From Nitrospirae bacterium JdFR-85 (GTDB lineage: Bacteria > Nitrospirota > Thermodesulfovibrionia > Thermodesulfovibrionales > JdFR-85), in the NCBI GenBank assembly GCA_002011745.1, contig MTOU01000026.1:1-44508 (forward strand): 44,508 nt of DNA, in the 5' to 3' direction. The notes below the pieces were generated by a model. It searched no databases. It saw nothing but the letters and a program-made list of their open reading frames with translations, and was not told where the DNA came from. The translations under genes and the position numbers were made by a program. This document shows, one piece after another, positions 16,076 through 25,005 of the stretch (positions within the stretch are counted from its first letter, which is position 1; every line of letters starts with the position of its first letter).

Positions 16076-16831
16076 TTATTTCCCCAATTTTCTCTTTTTT
16101 GAAGGAAGAAAGGCGATTAATTTGTCCTGTAGAATGAGATGGTTTATTCCTTTAATTATTCCATCTATTCCTGCGAGAATTATCTCCATATTAAATTTTT
16201 CTTCTTTTGTCCTTTCCTCGAGTTTATCTGCTATAGGATTAAAGATTAGAAAAGCCATTAAGGCTCCATAGAATGTGGTGAGCAGTGCAACAGCCATGGC
16301 AGGTCCAATGGTTGAAGGATCATTCATTGTTCTCAGCATCTGAACAAGTCCTATAAGGGTGCCTATCATTCCCATTGCTGGCGATGTTGAACCCATAAAT
16401 CTGAAGATCTTCTGTCCACTCTCATGTCTTTCAACCATAGAGTCTATCTCTATTTTTAATGTCTGTATAATTTCTTGGGGTTCTACACCATCAACAGCCA
16501 TCCGAACAGCTCTTGCCAGGAAGGGATGCTTTATTTTTTCTTTCTCCAGAGCCAGCAATCCCCCTTTTCTTACCTTTACAGCAAGGTCTACTATTTGTTT
16601 GATTAGTCTATCAGGTGGCACGGTTTTGTCAAAGAATGCATTCATTGCTACATTGAAGGCAGAAAGAACCACATTTAGTTTTTGCATTATCAGAGTCGCC
16701 ATTATTGTTCCACCAACAACTATCATCAAGCCAGGAATATTCAAAAAAGCTGTAAGAGGACTTCCTAAGAGGATAGAGACTACAATGAGGACAACCCCAC
16801 CTATGATACCCACTATGGTGGCTATGTCCAC
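16076..16831 (-). CDS. motA: flagellar stator protein MotA
   Basis: The 251-aa membrane protein has four hydrophobic helices in the MotA/ExbB pattern. The second pair includes GSTSPAMGMIGTLIGLVQML and GPAMAVALLTTFYGALMA. The start is a GTG at 16831, preceded by GGAGGT at 7-nt spacing. MotA surrounds MotB and couples ion flow to torque on the switch protein FliG (not in this window). It is first in the motAB operon, and an evident sigma28 promoter lies about 60 bp upstream. Confidence 0.95.
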   Translation of the reverse strand: MDIATIVGIIGGVVLIVVSILLGSPLTAFLNIPGLMIVVGGTIMATLIMQKLNVVLSAFNVAMNAFFDKTVPPDRLIKQIVDLAVKVRKGGLLALEKEKIKHPFLARAVRMAVDGVEPQEIIQTLKIEIDSMVERHESGQKIFRFMGSTSPAMGMIGTLIGLVQMLRTMNDPSTIGPAMAVALLTTFYGALMAFLIFNPIADKLEERTKEEKFNMEIILAGIDGIIKGINHLILQDKLIAFLPSKKRKLGK

Positions 16832-16888
16832 AAGTAATACCTCCTTTGCTATATGATGTTTATAATTGATAGAGCTTTTATTTAATAT

Positions 16889-16915
16889 TTTTCGGAAGAT
16901 CCTAAAAAATCTTTA
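16889..16915 (-). promoter_or_regulatory. sigma28 (FliA) promoter of motAB
   Basis: On the minus strand TAAAGATT (16908-16915), an 11-nt spacer and TCCGAAAA (16889-16896) match the FliA consensus TAAAGTTT-N11-GCCGATAA at the most conserved bases (TAAAG, CCGA, AA). The predicted start is near 16882, giving a leader of about 50 nt. fliA itself lies at 34387-35124. Confidence 0.7.
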
Positions 16916-16964
16916 ATTAACCTTCCAAAAATCTTTTAAAAAAGAGAACTTTAGAGAGCTATAT

Positions 16965-16994
16965 TTGCAGGAGATAAAAAGAAGTAGGTATAAT
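16965..16994 (+). promoter_or_regulatory. sigma70-type promoter of serS
   Basis: TTGCAG (16965-16970), an 18-nt spacer and a perfect TATAAT (16989-16994) precede serS. The predicted transcript begins near 17001 with a leader of about 85 nt. I see no T-box or terminator in that leader. Confidence 0.65.
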
Positions 16995-17071
16995 ATTTGG
17001 CATAACGAGTATAAAGTGCCTGAATTACTTAAATAAAGAGTTTTTTGTGCTTTTATTAAATTTTATATTGA

Positions 17072-18355
<1,284 letters not shown>

Positions 18356-18361
18356 TCTTAT

Positions 18362-18733
18362 TTAAAATCTTATTCCTTTTTTCTTCAGAATATCAAGCTC
18401 CAGTCCTGCTGCATCTAAAAGTCTGACAATCTTATTTCTGGGGATAATATTAAATATAAATAGTACCAACACAAGGAGAAAAAGCCCTCCTTTAAACTGT
18501 AGCCCCCACCCTGTAATATTAATAAAAAAGAGAATGAGAAAGACATAACCAAGATAAAGGCTCCTTTCATAAGAGGTATCAAGGATTCTCTTCAATTCCA
18601 GAAATAGAGGTTTTTCTAACTCTGGGAAGTCCTCAGGAGAGAGTTGAGCCAGGACCTTTCTCCTTTTGACAAAAAGCAGGATAATAACTACCCCTGCCAC
18701 CAAGTATACTATACTCTCCAGATTCAGATACAT
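18362..18733 (-). CDS. hypothetical small membrane protein
   Basis: I do not recognise this 123-aa protein. It has an N-terminal helix (about residues 7-22) followed by a charged segment. Two more helices then lie close together (about 58-75 and 79-96), and the tail is basic. The pattern suggests an inner-membrane protein with a cytosolic middle loop. The coding frame is clean and its start is preceded by a perfect TATAAT only 5 nt away, with no Shine-Dalgarno. It is a single gene, convergent with serS and divergent from the tRNA-Ala gene. Confidence 0.65.
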   Translation of the reverse strand: MYLNLESIVYLVAGVVIILLFVKRRKVLAQLSPEDFPELEKPLFLELKRILDTSYERSLYLGYVFLILFFINITGWGLQFKGGLFLLVLVLFIFNIIPRNKIVRLLDAAGLELDILKKKGIRF

Positions 18734-18738
18734 AATAA

Positions 18739-18744
18739 ATTATA
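18739..18744 (-). promoter_or_regulatory. -10 box close to the start of the small membrane-protein gene
   Basis: A perfect TATAAT on the minus strand ends 5 nt before the ATG at 18733. A convincing -35 at normal spacing is not seen. If used, the transcript would start at about the A of the ATG; this is the weakest of the leaderless cases. Confidence 0.35.
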
Positions 18745-18814
18745 CTAAAAATCTCTTTTTAAAAGCTTCAAGTTTGCGTTGAGAGATGTCCTTTTTCTAA
18801 AATTAATATACACC

Positions 18815-18890
18815 GGGCGGTTAGCTCAGTTGGGAGAGCGCCAGAATCGCACTCTGGAGGTCGGGGGTTCGACTCCCCTACCGTCCACCA
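18815..18890 (+). tRNA. tRNA-Ala (anticodon CGC), CCA encoded
   Basis: A full cloverleaf can be drawn by hand: acceptor GGGCGGT with ACCGTCC, D-arm GCTC/GAGC, anticodon stem CCAGA/TCTGG, variable AGGTC, T-arm with TTCGACT, then A73 and an encoded CCA. The loop is ATCGCAC, giving anticodon CGC, and the G3:U70 pair is the alanine identity element. Positions 32 and 38 are A and C, which is atypical. A possible TTGCGT-N18-TAAAAT promoter lies at 18774-18803. Confidence 0.9.
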
Positions 18891-19048
18891 TTAAAATCAT
18901 TATTTTTCAATGAGTTAGCCAAAGATTATGTAAGGCCAAAGTGGCACCAACCTGTACAAAAAAATAGGTTCATTGGGGTATGGATCAGTTGACCATAGGA
19001 GACTTACTGAGAAGGTGGTAGAGGAGTTTTGGATTTCCTGTGGAGAGT

Positions 19049-19078
19049 TTGACAAAAGTCTGAGAGAGATTTTAAATT
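19049..19078 (+). promoter_or_regulatory. sigma70-type promoter of the coiled-coil/cdd/argJ unit
   Basis: A consensus TTGACA (19049-19054), an 18-nt spacer and TAAATT (19073-19078) lie 40 bp before the ATG at 19118. The predicted start is near 19085, at the edge of the palindrome at 19086-19104. Confidence 0.5.
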
Positions 19079-19085
19079 ATCTACG

Positions 19086-19104
19086 TTTAACAATTTATTG
19101 TAAA
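19086..19104. repeat. palindrome in the leader of the coiled-coil gene
   Basis: TTTAACAATTTATTGTAAA carries ACAAT and ATTGT as perfect arms around TT, flanked by TTT and AAA. It lies between the predicted transcription start and the GAGGAG ribosome site, where an operator could sit. A/T-rich palindromes also arise by chance. Confidence 0.3.
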
Positions 19105-19117
19105 GGTCTGAGGAGTA

Positions 19118-19372
19118 ATGGGAAATTTATTTGAAGATAAAAAGGAGGTAAAGGTGGAAACTCTTGGAAGTCTTGATGAAAAGATTACTACAGCAATTGA
19201 GAAGGTCAAGGCCCTGAAGGAAGAGCATAAAGTCCTGAAACAGAGAATTGAAGAACTTGAACAGATCATCAGACAGAAGGACGAGGAGATAGAGAGGCTT
19301 AGAAACGAAAAGACCTCGGTTAAATCTCAATTGACTGAACTTTTGGAAGAACTTGAAAGCATCCAGTTGTGA
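19118..19372 (+). CDS. short coiled-coil protein, possibly ZapB-like
   Basis: The 84-aa product is almost entirely a heptad-rich helix from about residue 17 on, with segments such as LKQRIEELEQIIRQKDEEIE. It resembles small ZapB-like division proteins in length and form, but the N-terminal 15 residues do not identify it and coiled coils mislead. A good GAGGAG precedes the ATG. Its stop overlaps the GTG start of cdd (GTGA), so the two are translationally coupled. It is cytosolic, with no membrane segment. Confidence 0.7.
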   Translation: MGNLFEDKKEVKVETLGSLDEKITTAIEKVKALKEEHKVLKQRIEELEQIIRQKDEEIERLRNEKTSVKSQLTELLEELESIQL

Positions 19373-19752
19373 GCACTCCCGAGATACTGTACCAAGAGGC
19401 CTGTGAGGCTCTTAAGTATGCAGATGCCCCTTATTCAGGGTTGAAGGTAGGAGTGGCAGTACTAACGGAGAGGGGTAAAGTGTATAGGGGTTGTAATTTT
19501 GAGAATCCCTCTTTGATGATGAGTCTCTGTGCAGAGAAGGTGGCTGTTTTAAAAGCACTTTCAGAAGGTGAAAAGGAGATAAAAGCATTGATGATTGTAT
19601 CTTCAGATGGAGATTACTGTCCTCCCTGTGGCTCCTGTAGACAGTTTATTCTTGAGTATACTCCTAATGCAGAGGTATATCTTGGTAGTAAAAAGGGGAT
19701 TAAAAAATATACTATAAAGGAACTCCTTCCCCATGCCTTCAAAAGAAGATAA
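19369..19752 (+). CDS. cdd: cytidine deaminase
   Basis: The 127-aa protein has the zinc site of nucleoside cytidine deaminases: C-A-E in SLCAEKVAVLKAL, with the catalytic Glu, and PCGSCRQFI. It hydrolyses cytidine and deoxycytidine to uridine forms in pyrimidine salvage. The form with three zinc-binding cysteines is typical of tetrameric enzymes. Translation starts at a GTG overlapping the preceding stop, and the gene overlaps argJ by 20 nt. The length is normal. Pairing with argJ does not suggest a shared pathway. Confidence 0.93.
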   Translation: MSTPEILYQEACEALKYADAPYSGLKVGVAVLTERGKVYRGCNFENPSLMMSLCAEKVAVLKALSEGEKEIKALMIVSSDGDYCPPCGSCRQFILEYTPNAEVYLGSKKGIKKYTIKELLPHAFKRR

Positions 19753-20935
19753 TATTTCTATACCAGAAGGCTTTCTATTCTCTGTAGCTTCAGCAAGAAT
19801 CAGATATAAAAATCGTAATGATATTGCCCTTATATACTCTGTAGTGCCTTCCAGAATTTGTGGGACCTTTACCACCAACAGAATCAAGGCAGCCCCTGTG
19901 ATTTTGGATATGAGAAAGATCAGAAGAGGCATTGGACAGGCATTATTCATAAACAGCGGAAATGCAAATGCATGTACAGGCACTCAAGGGTACAGGGATG
20001 CCGAGAGAATATGTAAAGAGCTTGCCTCAAGGCTTGGTATCTCTGAGAGAGATGTCTATCTCTCTTCAACTGGTGTGATAGGTGAGAGACTACCCATAAA
20101 GAATGTGCTCAGCTCTATTGATAATCTCATTAAAAATCTTGGCAGAGCTACACCGACAGATATAGCTAAGGCAATAATGACTACTGATAGATTCCCAAAG
20201 GTATACTCCAAGACAGTGGAACTTGGTTCATACAGGGGCAGTATCCTTGGTATCTGTAAAGGTGCAGGTATGATATCTCCAAAAATGGCAACAATGCTAT
20301 GTTTTATTCTTACAGATCTTGCTGTAGAGAGGGAGACATTAAAAAAGACTCTTAAGGAGTCTGTAAAAGAGACATTCAATCTTATCACAGTTGATGGAGA
20401 TATGAGTACAAATGATACCGTATTAATGATGGCCAATGGGGTTGCAGAGAATCCTTTAATAAAGGAGAGAGCTAAATTCTATAAGAGATTCAGGGATAGT
20501 GTACTTGAGGTTACAGATACTCTTGCAAGAATGATTGCCTCAGACGGAGAGGGTGCTACAAGGCTCATTATCGTGAGAGTGAAAGGTGCCAAAACTGCAC
20601 AAGAGGCATCAAAGGTAGCATTTGCCATAGCAAGGTCTCCTCTTGTGAAGACCGCTATATATGGGGCAGATGCAAACTGGGGTAGAATAATGGCAGCCAT
20701 TGGTTACTCCTCTGTTCCTGTTAGGGAAGAGCGAATTGATATAAGGATCAATGGAATAGAGGTAGTAAAGAAGGGGAGCGGTAGGGGTAGAGATATTGAG
20801 GCTAGCAGGAGTATCTCAGAGAGCAGCACTGTTGAGATAGAAGTAAACCTCCACCGTGGAAAAGCGACAGAAAGGATATATACATGTGATTTAACAGAGG
20901 AGTACGTAAGAATCAATGCAGCATACAGGACATAG
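19733..20935 (+). CDS. argJ: bifunctional ornithine acetyltransferase / N-acetylglutamate synthase
   Basis: The 400-aa protein matches ArgJ throughout, including GTFTTNRIKAAPV, NSGNANACTG and KGAGMISPKMATMLCFILTD. The proenzyme cuts itself between Ala and Thr in the MATML motif, exposing the Thr nucleophile of the beta subunit. ArgJ recycles the acetyl group from N-acetylornithine to glutamate in cyclic arginine synthesis, and bifunctional forms also use acetyl-CoA. The ATG at 19733 lies within the 3' end of cdd. The length is normal. No other arginine genes are nearby. Confidence 0.96.
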   Translation: MPSKEDNISIPEGFLFSVASARIRYKNRNDIALIYSVVPSRICGTFTTNRIKAAPVILDMRKIRRGIGQALFINSGNANACTGTQGYRDAERICKELASRLGISERDVYLSSTGVIGERLPIKNVLSSIDNLIKNLGRATPTDIAKAIMTTDRFPKVYSKTVELGSYRGSILGICKGAGMISPKMATMLCFILTDLAVERETLKKTLKESVKETFNLITVDGDMSTNDTVLMMANGVAENPLIKERAKFYKRFRDSVLEVTDTLARMIASDGEGATRLIIVRVKGAKTAQEASKVAFAIARSPLVKTAIYGADANWGRIMAAIGYSSVPVREERIDIRINGIEVVKKGSGRGRDIEASRSISESSTVEIEVNLHRGKATERIYTCDLTEEYVRINAAYRT

Positions 20936-20956
20936 ATTAGGACATAACCATTGAGC

Positions 20957-20986
20957 TTGACATTAAAATGGATGCTTATTTATATT
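20957..20986 (+). promoter_or_regulatory. sigma70-type promoter of tRNA-Val
   Basis: A perfect TTGACA (20957-20962), an 18-nt spacer and TATATT (20981-20986) place the start near 20993, about five bases before the mature tRNA. Confidence 0.65.
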
Positions 20987-20997
20987 TTTATTAATAA

Positions 20998-21072
20998 AGG
21001 CGCGTAGCTCAGGGGGAGAGCGCTACCTTGACGCGGTAGAGGTCGACGGTTCGAAACCGTCCGCGCCTACCA
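20998..21072 (+). tRNA. tRNA-Val (anticodon GAC), CCA encoded
   Basis: The cloverleaf reads AGGCGCG/CGCGCCT for the acceptor, GCTC/GAGC for the D-arm, CTACC/GGTAG for the anticodon stem, loop TTGACGC, variable AGGTC, and GACGG/CCGTC around TTCGAAA. A73 and CCA follow. Anticodon GAC reads GUC/GUU valine codons. The first pair is A1-U72 rather than the more usual G-C. Confidence 0.92.
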
Positions 21073-21143
21073 TTTTCTACTATTTCCTTCCATAAAATGG
21101 TGCTTACTTTATCTTTAGTAAAACTGTTAGGTAAAATAGGTCT

Positions 21144-22208
21144 ATGTTAATCTGGACTACTCCTGAATTAAAGGAATTAATTGGGAATGACTTTCCTCTT
21201 AAACTCTGCGATAGAGAGGATATAAAAGGGGATTTCCTTAGAAATGCATCACTGAATGATGGTGCAGTTATTCCTGCAGAAGAGGATTATCTTGAATTTA
21301 TTGCGCGTGTAAAGGCTAATGGTATAGAAGGTCCTATAATCTTCATTTCTTCAGGGGATTTTGAAGTCTCAGAAGAACTCTATTCTTACAATGCCATATA
21401 TTTTGATAAAGAGAAAGTAGACCCTTTATGGCTGCGAAGGCTGCTAAGATTTATCTTTAAAATTGCTTTGAGTAGAGGAATACCCGATATACATGTCAAG
21501 CCACCTGAATTCTCTACTGAAAAGCCTTCTGCAGACCGGCCTGTTGTGAATTCTACAAGAATAAGTGAAGTTATCAATTATATTATAGAAAAAGACATTT
21601 CCATTATAATATCTTTTGAGATTCCTGAAAAAGACAGGGCCGTTACTGTAAGAGGTGTTTGCAGGCTTAAGAAAGATGAGAAGGGTTTAAAACTCTATCA
21701 CTTCAGACCTGCATTGATTATAAAGGGCATGAAAAAAGATGCCTCTATTAAGACAGTTCTTCCTTACAAGGATACTGCCTATGAAACAACCATAATAATT
21801 AAAGAAGTGGGTGATCGTGAGGTTGTTGTATCAATTCCTGATTTTCTGCTGGTAGAGAGAAGGAGACATGTGAGGGTGGTCCCAAGTCCTCATAAGCCTG
21901 TAAGGTTATATATACTTATTCCTGGTGAGGAGACAATCTCTCCAGAAGTAGTTGATATTAGTCAGAGAGGGATAGGGTTTATAACTCCAAGGGAACTAAG
22001 GGTTAATGATGTCTATGCCTTCACCATTGTTCTTCCAGAACCTGAGGAGATTATTCTGAGCTATGGAATAATAAAGTATAAGGGTACTGTCTCTGCAGGC
22101 TACAGATATGGGGTTGAACTGAAGATTCATCCTAAGGATGAGGAGATAATTGCTCAGTATATAACAAAGAGAGAAGTAGAGATAATTGAGTTACTGAGAA
22201 ACCTATGA
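21144..22208 (+). CDS. PilZ domain protein, putative cyclic-di-GMP receptor
   Basis: The 354-aa protein ends in a PilZ domain (about residues 236-345). It has both cyclic-di-GMP binding motifs: R239-R240-R241-H-V-R244 and D271-I-S-Q-R-G276. The middle (about 125-235) looks like a YcgR-N-type beta domain. The first 110 residues resemble a degenerate receiver fold but lack recognisable phosphorylation residues. It is predicted cytosolic. PilZ proteins commonly link cyclic-di-GMP to motility or exopolysaccharide, and the flagellar genes nearby favour motility; that is inference. A TAAAAT lies 6 nt before the ATG with no strong ribosome site, another possible leaderless start. The HDOD gene follows by 15 bp. 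Confidence 0.85.
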   Translation: MLIWTTPELKELIGNDFPLKLCDREDIKGDFLRNASLNDGAVIPAEEDYLEFIARVKANGIEGPIIFISSGDFEVSEELYSYNAIYFDKEKVDPLWLRRLLRFIFKIALSRGIPDIHVKPPEFSTEKPSADRPVVNSTRISEVINYIIEKDISIIISFEIPEKDRAVTVRGVCRLKKDEKGLKLYHFRPALIIKGMKKDASIKTVLPYKDTAYETTIIIKEVGDREVVVSIPDFLLVERRRHVRVVPSPHKPVRLYILIPGEETISPEVVDISQRGIGFITPRELRVNDVYAFTIVLPEPEEIILSYGIIKYKGTVSAGYRYGVELKIHPKDEEIIAQYITKREVEIIELLRNL

Positions 22209-22214
22209 TATAAT
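22206..22214 (+). promoter_or_regulatory. extended -10 promoter of the HDOD gene, probably leaderless
   Basis: TGATATAAT is a perfect extended -10 whose TGA is also the stop codon of the PilZ gene. The hexamer ends 9 nt before the ATG at 22224 and no Shine-Dalgarno fits, so the mRNA would begin about 3 nt before the start codon. Confidence 0.55.
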
Positions 22215-22223
22215 CTCCTGATT

Positions 22224-23087
22224 ATGGAAAGAGAAGAGATTAAACGAAGAGTGTATTCAAAAATAGATGAGATTCCTACCCTGTCAGCAGTTCTTACTAA
22301 GTTGCTGAACCTTATAGAGAACAAACGGTGTGGTAGCCGGGATATAGCCGATGCGATCTCCCATGATCCTGTACTCACATCAAAGGTTCTTAAGGTGGCA
22401 AACTCTGCCTACTATGGATTCCAGGGTAGAATCACCAGTCTGACAGAGGCTGTAACACTTTTGGGATTTAATATGATCCGATCTATTGCATTGTCTATGA
22501 ACCTCATAAAGACACTCTCTTCTGGCAAAAGTTTTAAGACCTTCTCTGAGAAGGATATCTGGATACACAGCCTTACAGTTGCAACAGCAATGCAGGAGCT
22601 CTCCAAACAATATAATAGAGACTACAGTAGACAGGAATATGTATTCATAATTGGTCTTTTGCATGATATTGGAAAGATCATATTTGACCAGTTCTTTACT
22701 GAACTATTTGAGGCTGCTATCAGAGAGAGTTTTGAGAAAGGTTATGAGCTTTATGTAGCAGAGAGAAACATCATCGGAATTGATCACGGTGAGGTAGGAG
22801 GTATGCTTTTGAAGAGATGGAATTTCCCTGATGTGATAGTCTCTCCTATTGCATATCATCATTCTGAAAAGGTTCCCAAGAGGATTGATCCTGTAATGAT
22901 TTCATTACTTAAACTGGCTGATTCAGTTGCCCTCTCTTTTTATAAGGGTGATACTTCAGAACTTTCTGATAAATGCGCAAAAGAGCTTGAGTATCTCGAA
23001 ATGGAAGAGACAGTGATACAGGAACTTATAGAATACTTGGAAGATTCAAGGGACAGAATCATGGACTTCTTTAATGCTATAAAATAG
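22224..23087 (+). CDS. HDOD domain signalling protein
   Basis: The 287-aa protein is an HDOD domain (about residues 15-215) with VANSAYYGFQGRITSLTEAV, the central family landmark, and a LLHDIGKIIFDQF HD-like segment. HDOD proteins are related to HD phosphohydrolases but usually lack the full metal site; this one keeps an H-D pair and AYHH. They are cytosolic regulators often linked to cyclic-di-GMP, DNA damage or motility. It follows the PilZ gene by 15 bp and has its own extended -10. Its tail overlaps the converging GH13 gene by 11 bp. Confidence 0.9.
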   Translation: MEREEIKRRVYSKIDEIPTLSAVLTKLLNLIENKRCGSRDIADAISHDPVLTSKVLKVANSAYYGFQGRITSLTEAVTLLGFNMIRSIALSMNLIKTLSSGKSFKTFSEKDIWIHSLTVATAMQELSKQYNRDYSRQEYVFIIGLLHDIGKIIFDQFFTELFEAAIRESFEKGYELYVAERNIIGIDHGEVGGMLLKRWNFPDVIVSPIAYHHSEKVPKRIDPVMISLLKLADSVALSFYKGDTSELSDKCAKELEYLEMEETVIQELIEYLEDSRDRIMDFFNAIK

Positions 23088-25005
23088 ACTGTCTCTGAAA
23101 TTCCTTAAGAGGCGTTAGCCAGACTACATCATAAGGATAGACTGTAAGGTTAATTATTCCTTCATCTGCCATCCATTCCATTCCACTTACTATGTCATAC
23201 CAGTGTAGGGCATCTACATGAAGCTCTTTAAGAGGGATCTTCAGATGGCAGACCCTGTTTGAAACATTTACCAGTGTCAAAATATGCTGGTCTCTTTCAG
23301 GAGATACCCTATAAAGGGCAAAGACCTGTGGTGAAAGGTGAAGCACCTTTTGTGGTCCATTTGGATGGAATGCTCTCTGCCGAGTTCTTAATGTGATTAA
23401 ACGTCCCAGTTCTCTGTTAATCCTTGCAATCTTAGAGAAGGGTTCATTAAGTGCCCTATATATAGCCTCCTCATCTATTACTGAACGATTGATCTCTCTA
23501 TTTGAATGTGTGGCTAAAACAGCCTTAATATCGTTCTTTGTTCCTATAAGACTATGAAGATATATTCCTGGTACTCCCTGGATTATAAGACTTATTATTC
23601 TGGAGGCGACAAACCTCTTCACCTGATATGCAATATCTTCATCAGTGTCCTCTCGATTAAGGGCACTAAACCAGGTAATATTCAATTCATAGGGCACTGT
23701 CTCGCCTGTGCCAGACCTTCTATAGGAGACCAGGGCACCATGCTCTTTGGCTCTCTGTATAATAAATTCGATATCGGCTTCAGGAAGGATATCCCTGACA
23801 GCCATAAGGCCGATACCATCATGGGAATCTAAGAAATTAAAAAAAGCAGTAGTATCTGAAGGTTTTTTCAGGGTTGATACCCATTCAGAAAGTCTTGTGG
23901 CATCCTCTTTATAGAAGGTATAAAGTACCATTGGAGGAAGTGCAAAGTTATACACCATCTGGGCCTCATCAGTTCCGTCTCCAAAATATGAAATATTCTC
24001 TTCATGGGGTACATTAGTCTCTGTAACAATTGCCACTCTTGGAGCAACTACATCAAGGACATCGCGAATAAGTTTTATTATCTCATGAGTCTGGGGGAGA
24101 TTTGCACAGCTGGTACCCAGCTCATACCAAAGGAAAGTGGCAGCATCCAGTCTGAGAATATCTGCCCCTCTTCTCACATACATGAGGAGGACTTCCAGAA
24201 TTCTCATTAATACCTCAGGATTTTTATAATTAAGGTCAATCTGGTCAGGTGAGAAGGTTGTCCATACATAACGTGGACCATTCACTGTCTCATATCTTGT
24301 AAGGATATCCGTTGTTCTTGGTCTAAAAATGAGTTTTCTCTGCTGTTCTGTAATTTCATCTGGAGAGTTGAAGACTATAAAGAAGTCCTGATAATAGGGA
24401 TTCCCATTCAGGAACTCCTGAAACCACCTACTTTTTGAGGAAATATGATTAAATACACAGTCAAACATCAGTTTATACTTGGGCTTAAGCTCTTCCAGAT
24501 CCTCCCATGTGCCGATCTTGGGATCAACAGTCTCAAAATCAATTACTGAGAAACCTCTGTCAGAGGAGTAGGGGAAAAAGGGGAGTATATGGATGGTGTT
24601 AATATTTCCCTCTAAGTAGGTGTCACAAAAACGGGCAAGAGTCTTGATTGGTGAAGGGTCTTTGCCTTTGATGATATCACCATAGGTTATAAGGATTATG
24701 TCCTTTTCTGTAAACCGTTCATTTTTATTATAGGTTTCATCTTTTCTTATCATCTCCTCTGGTCTGTGGGCATGATGCACTCTCATGATACGCTCCAGTT
24801 CAGGCAGGTACTTCTTGGCTTTTTCTTCTCCATAAAGAAACTTGAGTCTATTTAGAATCCTTTCTCTTTTATGTGGAGGGATCTCAAGAGAGGGTTTTGA
24901 ATAATCTGGTTTCTTCTCATGTATAAATGATTTTCTGGAGATTACTACATTGTCCATGTCTCCATATTTTTTATCGGTTAAAAAGTGAGAAACTTTAGTA
25001 GACAT
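23077..25005 (-). CDS. GH13 sugar phosphorylase (sucrose/glucosylglycerate phosphorylase type)
   Basis: The 642-aa protein is a GH13 family enzyme of the sucrose phosphorylase subfamily (GH13_18) by overall pattern. The catalytic nucleophile is D287 in RLDAATFLWYELGT, the acid/base is E329 in TETNVPHEEN, and the third carboxylate region is D393-S-H-D396. There is no signal peptide, so it acts in the cytoplasm. This subfamily cleaves alpha-glucosides with phosphate to give glucose-1-phosphate, and members include sucrose, sucrose-6-phosphate and glucosylglycerate phosphorylases. A GpgS-like synthase in the same window makes glucosylglycerate attractive, but the substrate is inferred. Its ATG directly abuts the fliW stop, so it is the last gene of the csrA-fliW unit. 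Confidence 0.85.
   Translation of the reverse strand: MSTKVSHFLTDKKYGDMDNVVISRKSFIHEKKPDYSKPSLEIPPHKRERILNRLKFLYGEEKAKKYLPELERIMRVHHAHRPEEMIRKDETYNKNERFTEKDIILITYGDIIKGKDPSPIKTLARFCDTYLEGNINTIHILPFFPYSSDRGFSVIDFETVDPKIGTWEDLEELKPKYKLMFDCVFNHISSKSRWFQEFLNGNPYYQDFFIVFNSPDEITEQQRKLIFRPRTTDILTRYETVNGPRYVWTTFSPDQIDLNYKNPEVLMRILEVLLMYVRRGADILRLDAATFLWYELGTSCANLPQTHEIIKLIRDVLDVVAPRVAIVTETNVPHEENISYFGDGTDEAQMVYNFALPPMVLYTFYKEDATRLSEWVSTLKKPSDTTAFFNFLDSHDGIGLMAVRDILPEADIEFIIQRAKEHGALVSYRRSGTGETVPYELNITWFSALNREDTDEDIAYQVKRFVASRIISLIIQGVPGIYLHSLIGTKNDIKAVLATHSNREINRSVIDEEAIYRALNEPFSKIARINRELGRLITLRTRQRAFHPNGPQKVLHLSPQVFALYRVSPERDQHILTLVNVSNRVCHLKIPLKELHVDALHWYDIVSGMEWMADEGIINLTVYPYDVVWLTPLKEFQRQSIL

Larger units (their letters stand above)
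18934..19134 (+). other. unexplained open frame between tRNA-Ala and the coiled-coil gene
   Basis: After a TAA at 18931 the frame stays open for 66 codons to a TGA at 19132-19134, overlapping the next gene's start. It contains SVDHRRLTEKVVEEFW and a helical-looking SLREILNYL. There is no ATG; a TTG preceded by AGG is the only plausible start. I do not recognise it. It may be a gene remnant or chance. Confidence 0.2.
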
